From Defluviitalea raffinosedens (lineage in GTDB: Bacteria; Bacillota; Clostridia; Lachnospirales; Defluviitaleaceae): a DNA stretch of 64,000 nucleotides. A program made the translations under genes and the position numbers. The notes beneath the pieces were generated by a model. That model made no database searches and was not told the origin of the DNA. It saw only the letters and a program-made list of their open reading frames with translations. Where the stretch lies: assembly GCF_016908775.1 (NCBI RefSeq), contig NZ_JAFBEP010000001.1, forward strand, positions 62,001 through 126,000, read 5' to 3'. Below, one piece after another: positions 25,027-33,312 of this stretch; position 1 is the stretch's first letter, and each line of letters starts with the position of its first letter.

Positions 25027-25968
25027 CTAATTATAGTTAACCCATTTTTTCTGGCAGATGACTTGAATGGCTGTAATAATCATAATAATCGCCAGAAGTA
25101 ACATTACGATTGCTGAACCATAGCCCCTGTTATATTCAACAAAGGAATATTTATAGAATAAATACACCAGACTCTGTGTCTTATAAAGCGCCGGATTGGT
25201 AATACCAATCATCATATAAATTGAATCAAATACCTGCAGAGCTGCTATGACTCTAGTAACCGTAACAAAAAACATGGTTGGAGAAATCAGTGGTATTGTA
25301 ATTGAAAAGAATTGCTTTACCGCACTGGCTCCATCTATCTCTGCTGCTTCATAGTAATCCGTTGGAATCTCCTGTAGTCCTGCCAGGAAAAGTACCATAT
25401 TGTACCCGATAACAGACCATATGCCCACAATAGCAATAGAGATGTATGCAATCTTGGGATCAGAAATCCAGTTTACAGAAGGTAATCCTAATGAATTCAG
25501 GATATGATTTATTAATCCAAACTCTGAATTATACAGCCATCGCCAGACCATAGCAATTGCTGCTGGTGCTGCTACCATAGGTAAAAAGTATGTGGTTCGA
25601 TAAATAGTTCGTCCTTTTATTTCGCGATTAAGAAGAACTGCCAGAACCAAAGCTATGGCAATTGAAAAAGGAACTTCTACAATTGCATATTTAAAAGTAT
25701 TGATTAATGCCTGCCATACCGCTTCATCATTAAACATCTTTCGATAATTTTCTAATCCTACAAAGATATTACCCTTCCCAAAGGCTCCTGTTTTAAAAAA
25801 ACTTTGATATAATGTCCGAAAAATAGGTATGATGTTCAATATAATTAGTCCGATCACCGTGGGTAAAATAAACATCCAGCCCCAAAGCGCTTCATTTAGC
25901 TTCTTTCCAGACCATTTTCCTTTTCGAGCGAGTTTCGGCTGATTTTGATTTAACGTTGAATGACCCAT
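25027..25968 (-). CDS. carbohydrate ABC transporter permease, MalF type
   Basis: The 313-residue protein has six membrane helices and the CUT1 EAA motif (YYEAAEIDGASAVKQFFSITIPLI near residue 215). Together with the MalG-type subunit it forms the channel for an alpha-galactoside importer. It begins with a polar N-terminus (NQNQPKLARKGKWSGKK) before the first helix. GAGGAGGGG precedes the ATG. The upstream region holds its own promoter with an AraC-type repeat arrangement identical to that of the binding protein gene, so it is transcribed independently of the preceding chemoreceptor. Confidence 0.92.
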   Translation of the reverse strand: MGHSTLNQNQPKLARKGKWSGKKLNEALWGWMFILPTVIGLIILNIIPIFRTLYQSFFKTGAFGKGNIFVGLENYRKMFNDEAVWQALINTFKYAIVEVPFSIAIALVLAVLLNREIKGRTIYRTTYFLPMVAAPAAIAMVWRWLYNSEFGLINHILNSLGLPSVNWISDPKIAYISIAIVGIWSVIGYNMVLFLAGLQEIPTDYYEAAEIDGASAVKQFFSITIPLISPTMFFVTVTRVIAALQVFDSIYMMIGITNPALYKTQSLVYLFYKYSFVEYNRGYGSAIVMLLLAIIMIITAIQVICQKKWVNYN

Positions 25969-26022
25969 AAACTACCCCTCCTCACAAAATAGACAAAAGT
26001 ATCTTCAATCTAATTCAATAGT

Positions 26023-26131
26023 ACTATACAAAATAAACTACTTAAATAGCCTAATGTTGCAGTAATATGGAATAATGTTGTTTATATTACTTCTTTCCTA
26101 ATGTAAGTTTATGCAATATGACCTAATGCAA
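26023..26131 (-). promoter_or_regulatory. activator-type promoter of the permease-galactosidase genes, AraC-like repeats
   Basis: The minus-10 TATAGT is the complement of 26023-26028. TAATGTTG occurs at 26052 and 26073 (21 bases apart), and a related TATGACCTAATG lies at 26117, 51 bases from TATGGAATAATG at 26066. The minus-35 region (complement of 26046-26051) is poor. The same spacings (29, 21, 51) occur in the promoter at 29707-29815. The arrangement fits an AraC-family activator bound next to the minus-35. Confidence 0.65.
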
Positions 26132-26142
26132 AATCTTTATCC

Positions 26143-28209
26143 CTAAACCTTGAAAATAGACAACGACTGATTGAGTCTCGTAACCGCATCTCCTAAATCA
26201 CTTGCCAGGTTTGCCAATTGTTCTGATAATGTATTCTGTTCCTCACTGGTGGCATTGACTTCTTCTATAGATGCTGAAGACTCTTGGACGATGGCAGTTA
26301 TGCGTTCAATGGCTTCTACTGCCTGTTCTTTCTGAGACTCCATATGTTTCATTTTCATTCTGATTTCTTCTATTTGCCCGATTAAATCCTTTATATAATC
26401 TGCAGTTTTATGGAAAGCATGCTCTGTCTGAAATACGATTTGCTTTTCTTCTTCCAGGGTCTCTCCTGAAACATTAACAACCGATACAGTATTATTGGTT
26501 TTTTGCTGGATATTGGATACAATCTTACTGATCATTTCAGTAGATTGATTGGTTTCTACAGCTAATTTACGAATTTCTTCAGCAACTACTGCAAAACCCC
26601 TTCCGGCTTCTCCGGCCCGGGCTGCTTCTATAGCTGCGTTTAGCGAAAGAAGGTTGATCTGCTCGCTGATTTGATTGATCACCTTTACAACATTAATGAT
26701 TTCTTTTGTTTCCTGACTTAATTCTTGTATGTGATGGTTTACTTGAGTAAAGGACTCTATGGTACGGATTGTTTTATCATTTAGACTGACCATCGTATGG
26801 CTTGAATCACTTATGGCTTCTTCAATGTATGTAATGACCTTCATCATATCTTCAATCTTTTTTACAACACTATTGATATTGCTTGCTAATCGATCCATTA
26901 AAGCATTTGTCTCTTCTGCTTCTTTAGCCTGACTCTGGGCTCCTTCTGCCAGTTCATTGATTGCATTGGTAACCTCTCCTGCTGCAATGGCTGATTGGGC
27001 AGAAACATTTTTGATTGTACCAGCATCTTTCTCTACATTTTTTGTAACATGATCTGCTGCGATGATTAAATTTCTCACATTTTGGATCATTTTATTAAAG
27101 CTATAGGATAATTTCCCGATTTCATTATTGCCTTTAATAGGGGATTGGGCAGTTAAATCTCCCTGCTCTACTCTTGACATAAGCTTCATAATACTTTTTA
27201 AAGGCCTGGATATACCAATCGAGATAGTTACTCCCACAACAACAGAAATCAATGTACATGAGATTACCATCAAAATAATGCCGCGCTGGACTGCTGTCAT
27301 TTCTTCCATTAGCGACTCAATAAGTTCTACTGTTACTACCTTCCACCCAGTTTGTGTCGTTGCATAACTGATTACATGGCTCTGGTCCATTAAATTACCG
27401 GAGATATTATTACTATAGATGGCATCAAAATCGATATCTGATAACTTAGTTCCTAATTTCTCTGCATCCGTATGAGCAATAATCTGCTCATTCTCGTTCA
27501 ACAGTATAATATCCGCAGAATAACCAGATTCTGATTCTCCAAAGGTTGAGTTGATTTCTTTGCTGTTAATAGAAAGGACTAATGCTGCCGTCTGTTCAGA
27601 AGTAATGGACTTTTTCACAGGCCTTACCAAATAAATGTTTTCATAAGAGTCATTAAACCCTGTAATCCACATAGGCTTCCCATTCGAAGCTTTTACCATC
27701 TCTATAAATTGATTCCCCATTTCTTTTTGAAGCACAAATTTACTTTCTCCAGATGTTACGGATAAGTCAGAACCGTATACTGTTCCATTTTCTTTGTAAA
27801 TATTGGCAGTTTTAATATATTTATTAGAATTTATAATGGAAAATAAGGTATTCTCTATCTTTTTCTCATCACTGACTTTTTCCGAAATACTCGTATACAT
27901 ATCTTTTTCTATAGCATCCATGATCTCAGTATTGGAAGTAATGATCATCGAAATGTTTTCGATTTCTTTTAATTTCAAATCAATATTGGCAGCTGTCTGC
28001 TCTACCATTTTCTTTGAATAAAATCCCACCTTATCTCTGACCGTCTTCTCTGCTTTTATATAGGAAAATCCTGCAATCAAAAAGAGCGGTATCGTGCTTA
28101 ACAATATAAAAGAGACTATGAGCTTTTGAGCAATACTTATATTTTGTAACGGATTAAGCCAAAAGTCCGTTTTCTTCGCTTCTTTTGATCTAAATTTTTT
28201 CCCTCCCAT
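26143..28209 (-). CDS. methyl-accepting chemotaxis protein with Cache-type sensor
   Basis: The 688-residue chemoreceptor has a first membrane helix near residues 28-47, an extracytoplasmic domain of about 230 residues of Cache type ([24 protein letters not shown], later GWKVVTVE), and a second helix near 285-307. A HAMP domain follows, with [22 protein letters not shown] near 308, then a long signalling coiled coil with the hairpin tip [26 protein letters not shown] near 525. It lies between the binding protein and permease genes, on the same strand. Sensing of the transported sugar, directly or through the binding protein, is an inference from position. Confidence 0.93.
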   Translation of the reverse strand: MGGKKFRSKEAKKTDFWLNPLQNISIAQKLIVSFILLSTIPLFLIAGFSYIKAEKTVRDKVGFYSKKMVEQTAANIDLKLKEIENISMIITSNTEIMDAIEKDMYTSISEKVSDEKKIENTLFSIINSNKYIKTANIYKENGTVYGSDLSVTSGESKFVLQKEMGNQFIEMVKASNGKPMWITGFNDSYENIYLVRPVKKSITSEQTAALVLSINSKEINSTFGESESGYSADIILLNENEQIIAHTDAEKLGTKLSDIDFDAIYSNNISGNLMDQSHVISYATTQTGWKVVTVELIESLMEEMTAVQRGIILMVISCTLISVVVGVTISIGISRPLKSIMKLMSRVEQGDLTAQSPIKGNNEIGKLSYSFNKMIQNVRNLIIAADHVTKNVEKDAGTIKNVSAQSAIAAGEVTNAINELAEGAQSQAKEAEETNALMDRLASNINSVVKKIEDMMKVITYIEEAISDSSHTMVSLNDKTIRTIESFTQVNHHIQELSQETKEIINVVKVINQISEQINLLSLNAAIEAARAGEAGRGFAVVAEEIRKLAVETNQSTEMISKIVSNIQQKTNNTVSVVNVSGETLEEEKQIVFQTEHAFHKTADYIKDLIGQIEEIRMKMKHMESQKEQAVEAIERITAIVQESSASIEEVNATSEEQNTLSEQLANLASDLGDAVTRLNQSLSIFKV

Positions 28210-28250
28210 ACAGATCCCCCATTCTCAGATCAGCAAAAGACCTGTTATAA

Positions 28251-28295
28251 TTTTAAAGGCAGACTTTCCCTTATAGATTCAGCCTGCCTTTAAAA
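28251..28295 (-). other. intercistronic stem-loop after the binding protein gene
   Basis: TTTTAAAGGCAG (28251-28262) pairs perfectly with 28284-28295 over a 21-base loop, directly after the binding protein stop. Such structures after substrate-binding protein genes stabilise or partly terminate the mRNA so that more binding protein is made than downstream products. Weak U tract, TTAT. Confidence 0.65.
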
Positions 28296-28305
28296 TACTA
28301 TTGAA

Positions 28306-29631
28306 TTATTCCTGTGCTAAATATGCATTCATTTCCTGGGCAATTTCCAGACAAACGTCTCTTGCTTCTTTTTCTCCTGTCCAAGCTGATATTAATTTTT
28401 CTTTACTCATGTTTTCCCATACTACTGTAGATCTGGAATAAGGTCTGATTACCAGGTCTCCCATCATATCCAAATAAGCCTGAAGGTTAAAATTAGGATA
28501 CGCATTGATCCAATTGCTTGTAGTTCCTTCGTATGCAGAAATTACTATTCCTAAGTCAGACTGTTTTTGCTGTGCTTCTTTAGAACCAAAGTATTCGATT
28601 AATTTCCATGCTTCTTCAGGCATGCTGGTATTAGCGGATGCAGCCCATCCAAGGCCATTGTAAATGGAAATTCTTCTTCCTGTTGCTGCATCTTTAGGTA
28701 AAACTGCAATATCTCCATGTTCTTTTACATAATCATTGTTGCAAAGTTCTGGAAGCATCCAGGATCCCATTGTAATCATTGCCACTTTTCCTGCTTCAAA
28801 TAAAGCATTGGCACTGTTTTCTGTCATTGTTTCATAATTTGGTGTGTAGCCTTGTTTTACAAGATCTGTAACAAATTCAATTGCCTTGATGGTTCCTTCT
28901 TTATCAAATCCTGAACTCTTTTTGTCGGCTGAAATAATTTCTCCACCCATAGCATAAACCATGTTGTACCATCCGTCCTGGTTATTGGATGGATCGATAG
29001 CATATCCATATTGACTGCCATCAGGCTTTGTCAGTTTTTTGCAAGCTTCCCTAAAATCATCCCAGGTCCAGTTTTCATTTGGATATTCCAGACCTGCTTC
29101 ATCAAACATGGTCTTATTATACCAAAGAGCTATTGTATCGATATCTTTTGGCACGGCATACTGCTTACCATCCCAATTATATATTTCTACAATATCTTGA
29201 GGAAATTTACTTAAGTCAACTTTATCGCTGGATTTAATTCTATCTGTTAAGTCCAGTAGCATTTCATATTGACTATATTTTGCTATTTCATTGGAGTGCA
29301 TCCAAAAGACATCTGGAAGTGAACCACCTGTAGCCCCTGCTTCAAGCATGGTCCAGTATTGATCCCATGGGGTAACTTGAATCTGAGCTTTAATTCCGGT
29401 TTCTGCAGTAAAATCATTAATAATCTGTGTTAATCCTGGTTCTTGGTTTGTATCCCAAATTGCCACTGTAAGTGTTTTTCCAGATGAAGCGCTGCTTTCT
29501 TTTGTGGTATCTTGAGTTGTAGTTCCTTGCTCTTGTGTCGATGTATTCTTGCTGCTTCCTCCACCGCATGCAGTCAATGAAAATACCATTGCCAAACTTA
29601 AGAGCCCCGCCATTAATTTTTTAAATACCAT
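28306..29631 (-). CDS. extracellular sugar-binding lipoprotein of a CUT1 ABC transporter
   Basis: The 441-residue protein is a family 1 solute-binding protein for an oligosaccharide. The signal peptide ends in the lipobox SLTACGGGSS (Cys near residue 19), followed by a Ser/Thr/Gln-rich linker and the mature domain (LTVAIWDTNQEPGLTQIINDFTAETG). The GNWTWDDFREACKKL-like region near 200 and GSWMLPELC near 290 are typical. GGAGGAG selects ATG at 29631. It probably binds alpha-galactosides, given the GH36 and GH4 genes around it. It leads a transcript that continues through a stem-loop into the chemoreceptor gene. Confidence 0.93.
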   Translation of the reverse strand: MVFKKLMAGLLSLAMVFSLTACGGGSSKNTSTQEQGTTTQDTTKESSASSGKTLTVAIWDTNQEPGLTQIINDFTAETGIKAQIQVTPWDQYWTMLEAGATGGSLPDVFWMHSNEIAKYSQYEMLLDLTDRIKSSDKVDLSKFPQDIVEIYNWDGKQYAVPKDIDTIALWYNKTMFDEAGLEYPNENWTWDDFREACKKLTKPDGSQYGYAIDPSNNQDGWYNMVYAMGGEIISADKKSSGFDKEGTIKAIEFVTDLVKQGYTPNYETMTENSANALFEAGKVAMITMGSWMLPELCNNDYVKEHGDIAVLPKDAATGRRISIYNGLGWAASANTSMPEEAWKLIEYFGSKEAQQKQSDLGIVISAYEGTTSNWINAYPNFNLQAYLDMMGDLVIRPYSRSTVVWENMSKEKLISAWTGEKEARDVCLEIAQEMNAYLAQE

Positions 29632-29706
29632 TTTTTCTCCTCCCTCTAATTTCATGATGGTTCTTTACGTCATTTTGACTATTTCCTCTGAAGTCAATTT
29701 TATTAT

Positions 29707-29815
29707 ACTATACAAAATTTACAAATAACATGGAGTAATGTTCTGTTTTTATGGAATAATGTTGTTTTTTTATGCAAATTGCCCACATAAAGCTATAAAA
29801 TATGGCATAGTGTGG
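29707..29815 (-). promoter_or_regulatory. activator-type promoter of the sugar-binding protein gene, AraC-like repeats
   Basis: The minus-10 TATAGT is the complement of 29707-29712. TAATGTT occurs at 29736 and 29757 (21 bases), and TATGGCATAGTG lies at 29801, 51 bases beyond TATGGAATAATG at 29750. The minus-35 region is poor. All three distances equal those of the permease promoter at 26023-26131, and the core TATGGAATAATGTTGTTT is identical in both. Confidence 0.68.
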
Positions 29816-29829
29816 TCATTTTGTCTTTT

Positions 29830-30624
29830 TCACTGATCAGCTTCCAGTAACTGCTTCCGAAACTGTGATGGTGAAATCTTCTCCTCCTTCTGAAAGCTTT
29901 TACTGAACATGGAACTGTTATGAAAACCACAGGATAAAGCAATCTCAGTAATCGTATATTTTGTATTGCCGAGCATATCTTTGGCTGCCAGCAGCCGGTA
30001 TCTGGTCAGATACTGCTTTGGGGACATCTTCTGATAGCGCATAAAGATTTTATATAAGTAAGTTCGCTCGATCCCTACATGTCGGGCGATATCACTTACA
30101 TTAATGTTATAACTGTAATTATACCGAATATAAGATATGGCTTTATCCAGGTAACTTTTGTCATAATCTCTTTTTTGCTCGGATTTTTCTTTCTTAATTG
30201 AAGAAATAATTAAATAAAAATATCCCATGAGTTCTCTTTCATCATATCGGTTTAAAAAGGCCTCTGCAATTTTTCTCAAGTAAAGCGCCGAATCTTTAGA
30301 TTCGTCGATCTGGCATATAAATTTGTCTTCTAATAACTGATATTCCTCTAAAATAGCATCTGCTTCTTCTCCATCAAATGCAATCCACACATATTCCCAC
30401 GGGTCCTCCAGATCGGCTTCATAATATGTAACATCCTGGGGCCTAATCAAAAAGGCTTCTCCCTTATTAACTTTAAATTCTTTACCTTTCACCTGATAAA
30501 TGCCTTTTCCCCTTAAAACAAAATGCATCAAATAATGAGGTCTTATGGCCGGTCCGAAGGAGTGTCCTGGTTTGCACTCTTCCATACCGCAATAATAGAT
30601 ACTTAAGTTTTTCTTATATCCCAT
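29830..30624 (-). CDS. AraC-family transcriptional regulator with cupin sensor domain
   Basis: The 264-residue protein has an N-terminal AraC-binding cupin (HYLMHFVLRGKGIYQVKGKEF near residue 30, then GEAFLIRPQDVTYYEAD). The C-terminal part is a two-helix-turn-helix DNA-binding domain (INVSDIARHVGIERTYLYKIFMRYQKMSPKQYLTRYRL near 175; TITEIALSCGFHNSSMFSKSFQKEEKISPSQFRK near 225). It sits between the binding protein and GH4 genes, which it probably activates in response to an alpha-galactoside. The ATG at 30624 follows GGGAGAGGGG. Its own promoter faces that of the GH4 gene. Confidence 0.93.
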   Translation of the reverse strand: MGYKKNLSIYYCGMEECKPGHSFGPAIRPHYLMHFVLRGKGIYQVKGKEFKVNKGEAFLIRPQDVTYYEADLEDPWEYVWIAFDGEEADAILEEYQLLEDKFICQIDESKDSALYLRKIAEAFLNRYDERELMGYFYLIISSIKKEKSEQKRDYDKSYLDKAISYIRYNYSYNINVSDIARHVGIERTYLYKIFMRYQKMSPKQYLTRYRLLAAKDMLGNTKYTITEIALSCGFHNSSMFSKSFQKEEKISPSQFRKQLLEADQ

Positions 30625-30748
30625 AATTTCCCCTCTCCCCAACTATGCAACAAAACGACAATTATTTTGAAACAAATTTTATATCTTATACCCCCTGTAC
30701 ATTTTAAAATAAATCTATCTAAATCACAATCATTCAAGGAGGATTGCT

Positions 30749-32077
30749 ATGGTAAAGATTACTTTTATGGGAGCCGGAAGTACTGTTTTTGCAAAGAATG
30801 TATTAGGTGACTGTATGTGTACACCATCACTTTGCGACGCTGAAATCGCACTCTACGATATTGATGAAAATCGTTTAAAGGATTCTGAAATCATTCTTTC
30901 TGCAATCAACAAAAACGTTAATCAGGGAAGGGCAAAAATAAAAACCTATCTCGGGGTTCAAAACCGTAAAGAGGCCCTAAGAGGTGCAACTTTTGTAGTC
31001 AATGCCATTCAAGTGGGTGGATATGATCCTTGCACCATTATTGATTTTGAAATTCCGAAAAAATATGGTTTAAGACAAACCATAGGAGATACTTTAGGCA
31101 TTGGCGGCATTATGAGAGCCCTTCGCACGATCCCTGTGATGGAAGAATTTGCTCACGACATAGAAGAAGTATGTCCCGATGCATTGTTCTTAAACTATAC
31201 CAATCCCATGGCAATGTTGACAGGATATATGCAGCGTTATACAAATGTCAAAACTATCGGATTGTGCCACAGTGTCCAGATATGTTCTGAAACATTATTA
31301 AAATCCCTTGGCATGGAAGATAAACTGGAAGGCCGAAAGGAATTAATCGCAGGTATCAATCATATGGGCTGGCTTCTTGAAATCAAAGACAAATACGGTA
31401 ATGATCTTTATCCTGAAATCAAAAAACGCGCTGCTGCTAAGAATGCCACAGAAAAACATTCAGACATGGTGCGTTTTGAATACATAAAGCATCTGGGATA
31501 TTACTGTACAGAATCCAGCGAACACAATGCTGAGTATAACCCATTTTATATAAAATCAAAATACCCTGAATTGATCGATGCTTATAATATTCCTTTGGAT
31601 GAATATCCCAGAAGATGCATCGAACAGATTGAAAACTGGGAAAAAGACAAAGCAGCGATTTTGAATAATGGCCAAATCACCCATACTCGTTCTGTTGAAT
31701 ATGCTTCTTATATCATGGAATCAATCCTTACGAATAAACCTTATAAAATAGGCGGAAATGTATTAAATACAGGCCTTATTGATAATCTTCCTTCAGATGC
31801 CTGCGTAGAAGTACCTTGTCTTGTGGATGGCAGAGGAATAACCCCTTGTCATGTGGGAAGATTACCTGTACAGTTGGCAGCTATGAATATGACAAATATC
31901 AATGTTCAATTGCTCACCATAGAAGCTGCAGTAACCAAAGATCGCCAATACATTTATCAGGCAGCTATGTTAGATCCCCATACCTCTTCAGAGCTAAGCA
32001 TTGACGATATCGTAAAAATGTGTGATGAATTAATTGAAGCTCACGGAGATTATATGAAACATTTTCACCTGAAATAA
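30749..32077 (+). CDS. alpha-galactosidase, glycoside hydrolase family 4 (MelA-like)
   Basis: The 442-residue cytosolic enzyme uses NAD+ and a divalent metal to cleave alpha-galactosides by an oxidation-elimination mechanism. The Rossmann motif is KITFMGAGSTVFAKNVLGD at the N-terminus. NYTNPMAM near residue 150 and the Cys-His of TIGLCHSVQ near 175 are metal and active-site features; GINHMGWLLEI follows near 205. The CHS form of the motif fits GH4 members acting on non-phosphorylated sugars, such as MelA. AAGGAGG precedes the ATG. It is transcribed divergently from the first AraC gene and followed by a second AraC gene. Confidence 0.92.
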   Translation: MVKITFMGAGSTVFAKNVLGDCMCTPSLCDAEIALYDIDENRLKDSEIILSAINKNVNQGRAKIKTYLGVQNRKEALRGATFVVNAIQVGGYDPCTIIDFEIPKKYGLRQTIGDTLGIGGIMRALRTIPVMEEFAHDIEEVCPDALFLNYTNPMAMLTGYMQRYTNVKTIGLCHSVQICSETLLKSLGMEDKLEGRKELIAGINHMGWLLEIKDKYGNDLYPEIKKRAAAKNATEKHSDMVRFEYIKHLGYYCTESSEHNAEYNPFYIKSKYPELIDAYNIPLDEYPRRCIEQIENWEKDKAAILNNGQITHTRSVEYASYIMESILTNKPYKIGGNVLNTGLIDNLPSDACVEVPCLVDGRGITPCHVGRLPVQLAAMNMTNINVQLLTIEAAVTKDRQYIYQAAMLDPHTSSELSIDDIVKMCDELIEAHGDYMKHFHLK

Positions 32078-32148
32078 GCACTATTTGCATTCCCCCTTTT
32101 TCTTTTATATAATGAAAGTAACTATAAAAGGAATAGGGGGACTATTTT

Positions 32149-33009
32149 GTGAATAAGCAAACAACATATAAAAATGTGGTGGGTTTGCGTTGTTTAAGAA
32201 ATATAAAGAAGCAAACCAATGATTTATACCTGGTGCACTGCGGTCAACAAAAATGTCCTCCTGGATATACTTATGACCATAAAATTCCCAACGAACACCA
32301 CTTGCATTTTGTACTGGACGGAAAAGGGGTATTGATTGTTCATAATAAAGTCCATCATATTAAAAAAGATGATATATTCATTATCCCTAAAGGGGTTCCG
32401 ATCCAATACTTTGCGGACAGTGAAGACCCATGGGAATATATCTGGGTAACCTTTGACGGTACAGTTGCATCCAATTATTTTTCCTATGCCGGGCTTTCAG
32501 ACAGTAATCCTGTGATTACCTCTGCTATTCCCACCAAAGTATATTTGCCGCTGGTTCAAAAAATCCTGGATGCCAATGAACTGACCTACGCCAATGAAAT
32601 CAAACGGGTTGGATATTTGTTTGAAATATTGGGGATTTTAATAGAAGCTCAAAGTGCCCTGAATCGTAATAAAAATCAATATGATTATTCCAGCGATGCT
32701 TATATTGATTATGCCATGCAGTATATCTCTTTAAATTATGACCATATTAAAGTCAGCGATATAGCAAAGTATATAGGCATTAACCGCTCTTATTTAACCC
32801 ACATATTCAAAAAAAATCTCAATATTTCACCACAGAAATATTTACTCAACTACCGGCTGAAAAAGGCTGCAGAATTGATTCGTACAACCAATATGTCCAT
32901 CCAGGACATCGCTGTAAAAGTTGGATATGAAAATCCTCTTACATTTTCCAAGATGTTTAAGCAGGTTTATGGTGTTTCACCTAAGCATTACAGATATCAA
33001 AATTCATAA
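32149..33009 (+). CDS. AraC-family transcriptional regulator, second copy
   Basis: The 286-residue regulator has an N-terminal cupin (NEHHLHFVLDGKGVLIVHNKVHH, DDIFIIPKGVPIQYFADSEDPWEYIWVTFDG) and a C-terminal AraC DNA-binding domain (IKVSDIAKYIGINRSYLTHIFKKNLNISPQKYLLNYRL, then MSIQDIAVKVGYENPLTFSKMFKQVYGVSPKHYRYQ). It is a clear paralogue of the AraC protein at 29830: both share the DPWEYxWVxFDG stretch. The start is GTG with AGGGGGAC seven bases upstream. It is probably co-transcribed with GH4, 71 bases apart. It may control the same sugar locus or another. Confidence 0.92.
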   Translation: MNKQTTYKNVVGLRCLRNIKKQTNDLYLVHCGQQKCPPGYTYDHKIPNEHHLHFVLDGKGVLIVHNKVHHIKKDDIFIIPKGVPIQYFADSEDPWEYIWVTFDGTVASNYFSYAGLSDSNPVITSAIPTKVYLPLVQKILDANELTYANEIKRVGYLFEILGILIEAQSALNRNKNQYDYSSDAYIDYAMQYISLNYDHIKVSDIAKYIGINRSYLTHIFKKNLNISPQKYLLNYRLKKAAELIRTTNMSIQDIAVKVGYENPLTFSKMFKQVYGVSPKHYRYQNS

Positions 33010-33273
33010 GAAAGATTATTGTACAAGTAGTTTAGGCATATTTCACTCTTTCAGCCTTGATTCATTCGCCGCAAACTCTTATACAATCTATGATTGCAGA
33101 GTAAAGTATAGTTTTTAAATAATCATTATACTCAATTATGCAATAATACCAAATAATCATAACATATTTATTTAAAAATTTAAACCTTTGATTAAGAAAA
33201 TATTATTGATCTCATAAAACTTCAAAAACCAAGAACTAGAACGAAATGAGATTAGATTAAACCATTAGTAAAA

Positions 33274-33312
33274 TATAAAATGTAGGAAAGCTGTGCTTTC
33301 CTACATTTTATA
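33274..33312. terminator. terminator between AraC-2 and the GH13 glucosidase
   Basis: TATAAAATGTAGGAAAGC (33274-33291) pairs perfectly with 33295-33312 over a three-base loop, giving an 18-bp stem that overlaps the GH13 stop codon. T-rich sequence follows on the minus strand. The preceding 33010-33273 stretch is AT-rich and shows no gene. Confidence 0.85.

Noticed and set aside
33010-33273. Possible small gene or riboswitch between the second AraC gene and GH13
   Set aside because: Only AT-rich DNA without conserved structure; the short open frame at 32921-33118 overlaps the AraC gene.
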